DNA of 6,847 bases. It comes from Dethiosulfatibacter sp. Its GTDB lineage: Bacteria; Bacillota_A; Clostridia; Tissierellales; Dethiosulfatibacteraceae. Location: NCBI GenBank assembly GCA_019084435.1, contig JAHRFV010000011.1, positions 1 through 6,847 on the forward strand, given 5' to 3'. A model generated the notes under the pieces. The model was not told the origin of the DNA, did no database searches, and was given only the letters and a program-made list of their open reading frames with translations. Shown one piece after another: positions 1 through 4,609 of this stretch. A program made the position numbers and the translations under genes. How positions within the stretch are numbered: the stretch's first letter is position 1; every line of letters begins with the position of its first letter.

Positions 1-91
1 CCTTTTTCAGTTCTTCTCTCAGACCTTCTATGGTCTTGTTCTGCAATTCAATTGTCTCTTGAAGGGTCTTTATCAGCGTGTTCTCAGTCAT
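1..91 (-). CDS. tnpC: IS66 transposase TnpC, N-terminal fragment (runs off window)
   Basis: The first 30 codons of the large IS66-family transposase are visible, starting at the ATG at 91 on the minus strand. TnpC is the DDE recombinase of the element; its catalytic domain lies outside the window. The visible N-terminus begins MTENTLIKTL and has regularly spaced leucines and isoleucines (roughly L6, L10, I14, L16, I21, L24, L28) among many Glu, Lys and Gln residues. This matches the N-terminal coiled coil or leucine-zipper segment normal for IS66 TnpC. The ribosome binding site is weak (AAAGG about 11 bases upstream). The gene follows tnpB after a gap of 111 bases that contains a terminator-like hairpin. 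Identification rests on position and this N-terminus, so it is good but not absolute. Confidence 0.85.
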   Translation of the reverse strand, partial: MTENTLIKTLQETIELQNKTIEGLREELKK

Positions 92-159
92 TGGAATTTA
101 GCCTTTCTTCTAGTTTAACGTCTATCTCATTATACCATTTATGGGCTACAAAAACAATC

Positions 160-203
160 AAAAAATGCCTGAAATACTGTATTTTTCAGTAGTTTCAAGC
201 ATT
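160..203 (-). terminator. Intrinsic terminator-like hairpin between tnpB and tnpC
   Basis: On the minus strand the arm at 203-187 pairs with the arm at 179-164: about 16 pairs, with one G-U pair and one single-base bulge, and a 7-base loop at 180-186. It is followed at once by a run of T (160-165). The hairpin begins on the last base of the tnpB stop codon. The wobble pair is allowed only in minus-strand RNA (it would be an A-C mismatch in plus-strand RNA), which fits the direction of the transposase operon. It would reduce readthrough into tnpC. Confidence 0.6.
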
Positions 204-559
204 CAGAGAATCGTTTTTCCCTCTACATTTGAAATGGTTTTTTTCTGGTGTATGGACAGTCCTTCCATCAACCATCGGTACTGCTGCGGGGTCAGTTCCA
301 TGACTTCCGTCTCATCCTTTGGCCATTTGAACCTGCCGTCCTCTAGTCTTTTGTACAAAAGAAGGAACCCATCGCCTTCCCACAAGATCGCTTTGATCCT
401 GTCGCTTTTTCTCCCACAGAAGATGAAGAGATTCTTGTCAAAGGGATCAAGCTTGAAGTTCTGCGAGACGATAGCGGATAGACCATCAATGGATTTCCTC
501 ATGTCTGTACGGCCACAGGCGATGTATATCTTGATGGATGATCCCAACTCAGCTAGCAT
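203..559 (-). CDS. tnpB: IS66-family accessory protein TnpB
   Basis: A complete 118-residue protein of the usual length for IS66 Orf2 (TnpB). It is required for IS66 transposition together with TnpA and TnpC, though its biochemical role is not settled. Signature blocks are plain: CGRTDMRKSIDGL at residues 15-27, LFIFCGRKSDRIKAILWEGDGF at about 44-65 (with the conserved Cys-Gly-Arg-Lys and Trp-Glu-Gly-Asp-Gly), and YKRLEDGRFKWP at 69-80. The ATG at 559 overlaps the end of tnpA by 7 bases (ATGCTAG), so translation is probably coupled. No frameshift or missing motif is seen, so the copy looks intact. Confidence 0.97.
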   Translation of the reverse strand: MLAELGSSIKIYIACGRTDMRKSIDGLSAIVSQNFKLDPFDKNLFIFCGRKSDRIKAILWEGDGFLLLYKRLEDGRFKWPKDETEVMELTPQQYRWLMEGLSIHQKKTISNVEGKTIL

Positions 560-915
560 CGATTGCCAAGCATCCTTAATACGTGCTCGAGTACCTTAAG
601 GTCTGCTCCATTGGTGATTTCCAGGGAGAAGGAACCTGATCTTAGCACTGCGCAGGTGCTGCCGTTTTGGCTTGACGCAGGTGTTTCTTCCTTGATTTTG
701 ACCTGGGCAAACTGCAGCTGGGGAACACCGTCCTGTTTGTTTGCCAGAACGAGTGCATCATTTCTGACTGTTCTTAACCAGTAGTAGTACACACTGGGTT
801 TGATTGAGTTTTCCTCGCACCATTCCTTGACGCTTTTGCCACTTCTTCGACATTCGGTGATCAGCTCTTTCCATTCAATCATTTTTGCCTGATGATTGAC
901 GCTTCTCATGTCCAT
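553..915 (-). CDS. tnpA: IS66-family protein TnpA (Orf1, helix-turn-helix)
   Basis: A 120-residue protein of the IS66 Orf1/TnpA type. Residues about 14-50 hold the family's helix-turn-helix: IEWKELITECRRSGKS, then VKEWCEENSI and SVYYYWLRTVR, the last being the usual YxxWL-R recognition-helix pattern. The rest is a less conserved tail with a Gln/Lys-rich middle. It is presumed to bind the element ends or act in regulation, alongside TnpB and TnpC. The start at 915 is supported by an AGGAGGG ribosome binding site at 921-928, about six bases upstream; Met3 is a less well spaced alternative. It is the first gene of the IS66 operon and overlaps tnpB by 7 bases. Confidence 0.95.
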   Translation of the reverse strand: MDMRSVNHQAKMIEWKELITECRRSGKSVKEWCEENSIKPSVYYYWLRTVRNDALVLANKQDGVPQLQFAQVKIKEETPASSQNGSTCAVLRSGSFSLEITNGADLKVLEHVLRMLGNRC

Positions 916-947
916 ATGAATCCCTCCTGAGACTTTTAAAGTCTTTA

Positions 948-976
948 CAACACTTGTGTTTACTCTAAAAGTGTTG
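948..976. repeat. Perfect 8-bp inverted repeat in the IS66 leader
   Basis: CAACACTT (948-955) and AAGTGTTG (969-976) are exact inverted repeats around a 13-base spacer. They lie between the putative tnpA promoter and the tnpA start. The repeat could be an operator or a leader hairpin, or part of the IS end. A second near-palindrome, GACTTTTAAAGTC (931-943), sits between it and the ribosome binding site. Confidence 0.5.
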
Positions 977-977
977 C

Positions 978-1005
978 ATTATGTCCTATTGTCTCATATT
1001 CTCAG
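978..1005 (-). promoter_or_regulatory. Putative promoter of IS66 tnpA
   Basis: On the minus strand, CTGAGA (1005-1000, 4 of 6 matches to TTGACA) and CATAAT (983-978, 5 of 6 matches to TATAAT) are separated by 16 bases. Transcription would start near 971 and run through the 948-976 inverted repeat into tnpA. It is a sequence match only, in AT-rich DNA. Confidence 0.4.
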
Positions 1006-1265
1006 TTGGGATTAAATACATCTTTTATTGTGCGCTTACTATCCATCCAATCATCCTTCTATGTATTATCTATTAATATTAGACCAGTCTGTCTATTATG
1101 TCAATAAAATGTTTTTATGTTTAAAATACCTCCAAGCAGTTCAACCATTTATAGTAAAGAGTTGACTGCTTTGGAGGCATTCATGATTTAAGTTACATCT
1201 TCAAAAACAAATTCACTTTAACTTCTGACGATTTACTCTACTTTGAATTTATAGTAATTTCTTAC
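1006..1265. other. AT-rich intergenic region, no gene seen
   Basis: No open frame here has both a plausible start and coding character. The only clear structure is the long hairpin at 1129-1177. Just after it, GGAGG (1173-1177) stands six bases before an ATG followed by only one sense codon and a stop (ATG ATT TAA), which may be the worn start of a lost gene or chance. The stretch separates the IS66 end from the RelB-like gene and its promoter region. Confidence 0.6.
1129..1177. repeat. Long imperfect hairpin (16 pairs, two single-base bulges)
   Basis: The left arm CCTCCAAGCAGTTCAAC (1129-1145) pairs with GTTGACTGCTTTGGAGG (1161-1177). All 16 pairs are Watson-Crick, with one bulged base on each side (T1141 and T1170), and the loop is 15 bases (1146-1160). 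Being symmetric, it gives no strand preference. On the minus strand it is followed by a modest TATTTTAAA run and on the plus strand by no T-run, so it is at best a weak terminator for leftward transcription. It could also be a short remnant of a palindromic element or an operator. Confidence 0.6.
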
Positions 1266-1270
1266 TTGTA

Positions 1271-1310
1271 TTTACATTATTTTCTATTTACTAGTAATTA
1301 GATTTATGAT
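1271..1310 (+). promoter_or_regulatory. Putative promoter/operator of the RelB-like gene
   Basis: TTTACA (1271-1276) is a fair -35 match and TATGAT (1305-1310) a good -10 match, but their 28-base spacing means they cannot serve one promoter; either could pair with a weaker partner. Between them is the perfect 10-base palindrome TTACTAGTAA (1288-1297). RelB-type ribbon-helix-helix proteins usually bind palindromic operators overlapping their own promoter, so autoregulation is a reasonable inference. Confidence is low because the DNA is very AT-rich. Confidence 0.35.
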
Positions 1311-1352
1311 ATAGTAAATTAGAGTAAATAATAATCTATGGAGGTATCCAAA

Positions 1353-1940
1353 ATGGCAAAGATAGAAATTAATATTGACGAAGCGACATTACATGAGGCG
1401 GAGAAGATCCTACATTCCCTTGGAATGAATATGGAGATTGCAATCAACATTTTTTTAAGACGGGTTAAATTAGAAAAGGGTATGCCTTTCACAATGATAG
1501 CACCTGTATCGACTCAAATAACACCCAAAATCGTTGACTATTCTAACAATAACCTTGATGATGAAACTGGTACGATATCACGCAGCAATAACAAAATTAC
1601 ACAAGCTATGATTGAGGAAGTGTGGAGATGCTTTTTGAGGTATCTAAAGGGATCTGGTGAGATCAGTGATTTAAGCACGGAAATATACAATAAAACAGGA
1701 ATGAATCGCGGTAGTGCATTGATTTATCTGAATATTCTATCTAGTCTAGTAAAGGGCGAACCTAACACCAGAACAATGAAATTAAGTGATTTAGAATATT
1801 TTATTGAGAAAATAAAGCATGAACTTGGCGATAGCAAGCACCAAAATGCACTAAAATCATTGAGATTGTCCATCCCTTATTGGCAGGAGAAATTGTCAGG
1901 TAATTTTGCAGATAAGGTAGCAGCCTTAATCGCAAGATGA
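1353..1940 (+). CDS. RelB/DinJ-type antitoxin-like protein with extra C-terminal domain
   Basis: The start at 1353 is preferred over the ATG at 1338, because GGAGG (1340-1344) is correctly placed (8 bases) for 1353 and overlaps the upstream ATG; this gives 195 residues. Residues 1-47 look like the RelB/DinJ ribbon-helix-helix antitoxin domain: a beta strand (KIEINID), then helices with the typical LGMNMEIAINIFLRR and EKGMPF ending. RelB proteins are normally about 80-100 residues. Here an Asn/Asp-rich linker (about 50-80) leads to a second, mainly helical domain (about 82-182) with the blocks MNRGSALIYLNIL, GEPNTR, LEYFIEKI and NALKSLRLSIPYWQEKL. I have an impression of similar blocks in C-terminal regions of some HNH-type proteins, but cannot assign a function. 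No RelE/ParE-like toxin lies next to it. It is likely a DNA-binding regulator or orphan antitoxin, transcribed convergently to the DUF262 operon. Confidence 0.8.
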   Translation: MAKIEINIDEATLHEAEKILHSLGMNMEIAINIFLRRVKLEKGMPFTMIAPVSTQITPKIVDYSNNNLDDETGTISRSNNKITQAMIEEVWRCFLRYLKGSGEISDLSTEIYNKTGMNRGSALIYLNILSSLVKGEPNTRTMKLSDLEYFIEKIKHELGDSKHQNALKSLRLSIPYWQEKLSGNFADKVAALIAR

Positions 1941-1997
1941 TGGGATTTTAAGAGTATAAAAATATGATAAATGAATGTCCTTTCCGATGGCCTATAC

Positions 1998-2044
1998 TTG
2001 GCAATAAAAAACGCAACATTTGGCAATCAAAAATACAATTGCCA
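1998..2044. repeat. Two direct TTGGCAAT repeats plus one inverted copy
   Basis: A 20-base unit at 1998-2017 recurs at 2020-2039 with 16 of 20 bases the same, a 22-base period. Both begin TTGGCAAT and continue with an A-run and CAA. An inverted copy, ATTGCCA, lies at 2038-2044 and forms a perfect 7-bp hairpin with TGGCAAT at 2021-2027. Regularly phased sites of this sort suggest a protein-binding array. The 22-base period equals that in the neighbouring palindromic element, so the repeats may belong to the same mobile DNA. Confidence 0.55.
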
Positions 2045-2050
2045 GTACCG

Positions 2051-2275
2051 TGAATTATTCTTGTGTATTTAATGCGAGTGTCAGGCTTTATTGATACCTC
2101 AATTCCGGTATGATAATACAACTAGCAGCGTTTATGCTGCGAAATCCTCTTGATAATGAGGAATGGCATGTTAGGTTCATTGTCAAGAGGACCTTGAAAA
2201 TAATGCGGTATCAAGTTACCGGAAACAAGGTATCACTAAACCGGATAGGCGGAACAATCTGAGCCGGAGTATTCA
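2051..2275. mobile_element. 225-base palindromic MITE-like element (possibly IS21-derived)
   Basis: The ends are TGAATTATTC at 2051 and GAGTATTCA ending at 2275, so the element starts with TG, ends with CA, and has TGAAT/ATTCA tips. Inside, 2087-2115 pairs with 2209-2240 (about 25 of 29 positions, with a 3-base bulge), at almost the same distance from each tip (36 and 35 bases). The right arm contains GGTATCA..ACCGG units at 2207 and 2229 (22-base period), with a weaker CCGG unit at 2264. A 16-pair hairpin (2145-2191) sits almost exactly at the centre. No transposase is encoded. Phased CCGG-containing subterminal repeats and TG..CA tips recall IS21-family ends, but this comes from memory, not a search. 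Flanking accg/tccg is only an imperfect 4-base target duplication. Confidence 0.55.
2145..2191 (+). repeat. Strong 16-pair central hairpin, possible structured RNA
   Basis: The arm 2145-2160 pairs with 2176-2191 along its full length with no bulge, leaving a 15-base loop (2161-2175). Two of the 16 pairs (2154/2182 and 2160/2176) are G-U if read as plus-strand RNA, but A-C mismatches on the minus strand. A smaller hairpin just upstream (GCAGCG 2125-2130 with TGCTGC 2135-2140, loop TTTA) also uses a G-U pair in the plus sense. This favours a plus-strand RNA structure, though a decayed DNA palindrome would look alike. Confidence 0.55.
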
Positions 2276-2345
2276 TCCGTCGGTATTGTTTTGTTAATGA
2301 GTTTTCCATACGATAGTTTTGCCTGTTAATATCAAACAGCAATCT

Positions 2346-2368
2346 TGCGCCCTCCTGATGCGGGGGCA
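2346..2368. repeat. GC-rich hairpin downstream of the DUF262 operon
   Basis: TGC (2346-2348) and CCCT (2350-2353) pair with GGGG (2362-2365) and GCA (2366-2368) around one bulged G and an 8-base loop. It lies about 60 bases past the stop codon of the last operon gene. The GC-rich stem might slow transcription, but no T-run follows on either strand, so it is not a standard intrinsic terminator. Confidence 0.35.
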
Positions 2369-2430
2369 GATAACCCAATCAAACACTTTTAAAGTCTTAA
2401 ATATCAATACACCTTGATAGACTAAAATCC

Positions 2431-4608
2431 TTAAGCAAAAGATTGCAAATATTTCTTAAGTTTAATTATTCTATCTTCCACGTCAATCCCTGATGCATTC
2501 TGGTTAATCACGATTCTACTTATTTCTTCATCTGTGATCTGTTTTCTAATCTCGAATGCTGAATTGGTACAAACAATATAATTGTCTTTAAAAATAATCC
2601 GTTCTCCCCAATCCTCTTTGGAAAGGTTTTTCTCATCAGCTACCTTCAAAAAAGGATTATAAGAATTCTGCGAAATCTGAGAATTTGTTTTCATAACACT
2701 CATCACATAGGGATTACTTGTAAAATCTCTCCAATAATACTTACCATAACTGCCAGGTCTAAAAATATCATATTTCACATAATAATATCGCCATTCAAAT
2801 ATATTGTTTTTTTCACAATCAGATATGAAGTCATGTATGACTTTTTCAAGAACATCATTTGTGAATACATCTGCCCTGGACAATAAATCCGCCAAGATTC
2901 TCTTTGTATCAGAAAATCCAGCATTTGAACTTTTGTGAAATAAGTTTCGCCAAGCATTCAAGTTTCTTTTGGAACCTAATTGATATCGCCAGTTGTTCTG
3001 CTCTCTCTGAGAATAATTGCCAATAGACATTAAAGCACAATCAATTAAATCCCAGTCGCACTCAAATAATGATTTAAACCTTTGAAAGTAGTCAAAATTC
3101 TCCAGACCTACAATCCCTATCTGCCCTTCTAGTAAAAAATGATCCTCTAGCTCAAAAAGTAATGTTTCCTTGTCTTGGTTATAGATTAACCATTTCTGTT
3201 TTTCTTTTTCCTCTGCCAGTTGATTAATATTAAAGTTTTTGTCAATAGAATCATCTATTACTCCTGACATTATAATATAATCAACCTGCTTTAGAATAGC
3301 TGGCATTCGATTACCACTGCTTCTAAGCTCACTATCACTAATTTCATCTTCAGAATTCTGAATCAAATTGTTAATTATTCTAATTCTTCTCGTAAAATCA
3401 TGTTTATCTATTTTATCTCTGTTAAGTAGATAGCAAATCATTGCATACAATAGAACTATACGATTCAAAGGAAACTGCCTATTCTTTCCTGAAAAAATCC
3501 CATAGTTACGCAGGCAGTCTTCCATGATATCAATAGCATACCTGTTCTCAATCCTGATTTTATCATTTTCATGCACATGGGATAAAAAACTCACAAAAAA
3601 GCTTTCAGGAGATTCGACTTCGTCTAAATTACACCAGCAATCGAAATACTTTTCAAAAGTTTCTATGTTTTTCATGGCATTTTCATTTGATTTTGAAAAG
3701 TATTGCTTCATGAGATCAAATTCATCACTGCTTTTGCCCTGTGGAGAATCTCCGTTCTCATAACATATGACATCACAAACAAATTTATAATAACGTAAGA
3801 ATTCATCATCAATAATGTTGTCATCACCACGATATCGCCACAACATGTCAGTCCAATCCAGGTCGATTTTTTTTATGATTCTCTTAGCAACATCCTTATC
3901 AATTATCTTTAAATTATGCTCAAACTCTGCTTTGAAATGTTCAAATGGAGTTAATGGTTTACCACGCGAATTCATTTTTATATACAACTCATCTGTCAAT
4001 CCCATATCTTTTACGGGCAAAAAATAAAAACTAATGGCATTGTCATTTAACCTTTCCCAAATATTTTGGACTCCTCCAAATACTTCTGAAATTGCATCAG
4101 ACATAACAAGCATCGCACTAATCGTTGGATCTTTTTTCCAGTCCAAAGGGAACCATGACTGGTTAATAATCTCTTCAGATGGCTTCTGTTCAAAAGATGG
4201 CGTAAAATCAACCAAATAACCACAAAAGTCACGCGCGCTGTATCTGGTTTCATAACTAAATTTCTTGAGAAATGAATACTCGTTAGTAACAATTCCTTCT
4301 CTTTTTGCCGCATACCAGTGAAGAAGAAACAATGTCGTGAGCCGCTGTTGCCCGTCAAGCGGTGTCATGACGCCATTCCCATCCACATCACCATATATAA
4401 AATCCAACGTTATGGGTTTCTCAACAATAGCGCGATGCAATGAATCCAAAAACCTTTTTCTTACGCGTTGAACTTCTGAATCTTGCCTTCCTTGAGCATA
4501 ATCACGTTGTATAAGTGGAATAGTAATATTTTTAAGTTGAACAATTTCTCCATCTACTTCATGGTTTGTATTGAAAATACTAATAAAAGATTGAAGCGTC
4601 GCACCCAT
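2431..4608 (-). CDS. Large DUF262 protein, second gene of a GmrSD-like pair
   Basis: A 725-residue protein whose N-terminal part is a DUF262 (GmrS-type, ParB-like fold) domain: IPLIQRDYAQGR at 30-41, then TPLDGQQRLTTLFLLHWY at 82-99 with the diagnostic DGQQR, and YIKMNSRGKPLTPFEHFKA at 209-227. In studied relatives this domain uses NTP and senses DNA. The later two-thirds shows no DUF1524 His-containing motif; instead it has LEDHFLLEGQI at about 487-497 and WRYYYVKYDIF at about 606-616, which look like conserved blocks of a long DUF262 subfamily of unknown activity. The start at 4608 is chosen because AAGGAG lies 10 bases upstream; the ATG at 4617 is only about one base from it. The upstream gene stops at 4610, so translation should be coupled. 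Likely partner of the upstream nuclease-type protein in a cytoplasmic defence complex; partnership is inferred from the operon only. Confidence 0.93.
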   Translation of the reverse strand: MGATLQSFISIFNTNHEVDGEIVQLKNITIPLIQRDYAQGRQDSEVQRVRKRFLDSLHRAIVEKPITLDFIYGDVDGNGVMTPLDGQQRLTTLFLLHWYAAKREGIVTNEYSFLKKFSYETRYSARDFCGYLVDFTPSFEQKPSEEIINQSWFPLDWKKDPTISAMLVMSDAISEVFGGVQNIWERLNDNAISFYFLPVKDMGLTDELYIKMNSRGKPLTPFEHFKAEFEHNLKIIDKDVAKRIIKKIDLDWTDMLWRYRGDDNIIDDEFLRYYKFVCDVICYENGDSPQGKSSDEFDLMKQYFSKSNENAMKNIETFEKYFDCWCNLDEVESPESFFVSFLSHVHENDKIRIENRYAIDIMEDCLRNYGIFSGKNRQFPLNRIVLLYAMICYLLNRDKIDKHDFTRRIRIINNLIQNSEDEISDSELRSSGNRMPAILKQVDYIIMSGVIDDSIDKNFNINQLAEEKEKQKWLIYNQDKETLLFELEDHFLLEGQIGIVGLENFDYFQRFKSLFECDWDLIDCALMSIGNYSQREQNNWRYQLGSKRNLNAWRNLFHKSSNAGFSDTKRILADLLSRADVFTNDVLEKVIHDFISDCEKNNIFEWRYYYVKYDIFRPGSYGKYYWRDFTSNPYVMSVMKTNSQISQNSYNPFLKVADEKNLSKEDWGERIIFKDNYIVCTNSAFEIRKQITDEEISRIVINQNASGIDVEDRIIKLKKYLQSFA

Positions 4609-4609
4609 A

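Larger units (their letters stand above)
1..1005 (-). mobile_element. IS66-family insertion sequence, 5' part (tnpA, tnpB, start of tnpC)
   Basis: Three minus-strand genes in the canonical IS66 order identify the element: tnpA, then tnpB overlapping it, then the beginning of the large transposase tnpC, which continues past the left window edge. The terminal inverted repeat could not be fixed from sequence alone. The outer boundary probably lies between about 956 and 1010, since base composition turns markedly AT-rich beyond that. The given end is the far edge of the putative tnpA promoter, not a proven terminus. No 8-base target duplication can be assessed because the other end is outside the window. 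Confidence 0.85.
1941..2430. other. 490-base gap between convergent genes, rich in repeats
   Basis: No convincing protein gene lies here. A 50-codon plus-strand frame (2110-2262) exists but lacks a ribosome binding site and is covered by the palindromic element. The gap contains, in order, a TGGCAAT repeat cluster (1998-2044), the palindromic element (2051-2275), a small hairpin (CTGTT 2323-2327 with AACAG 2335-2339), a GC-rich hairpin (2346-2368), and a 6-bp inverted repeat just past the operon stop (2402-2419). None of the hairpins downstream of the operon is followed by a clear T-run, so no strong terminator is visible for either gene. Confidence 0.6.

Noticed and set aside
141..599. Plus-strand 152-codon frame across the IS66 genes
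   Set aside because: It is the antisense shadow of tnpB, whose family signature is unambiguous on the minus strand.
1998..2044. CRISPR array or type III toxin-antitoxin RNA repeats
   Set aside because: There are only two degenerate direct copies and one inverted copy, with no spacer pattern, no cas genes and no ToxN-like toxin nearby.
2110..2262. A 50-codon plus-strand frame starting MIIQLAAFML
   Set aside because: It has no ribosome binding site, resembles no family I know, and is fully explained by the palindromic element and its central hairpin.
2051..2300. Retron-type noncoding RNA (TAGC before stacked hairpins, flanking complementary arms)
   Set aside because: No reverse transcriptase is encoded in the window, and the arms are better explained as terminal inverted repeats of a palindromic DNA element.
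2402..2419. TATCAA/TTGATA hairpin as the operon terminator
   Set aside because: The stem is only six pairs, almost all A-T, and no clear T-run follows on the minus strand.
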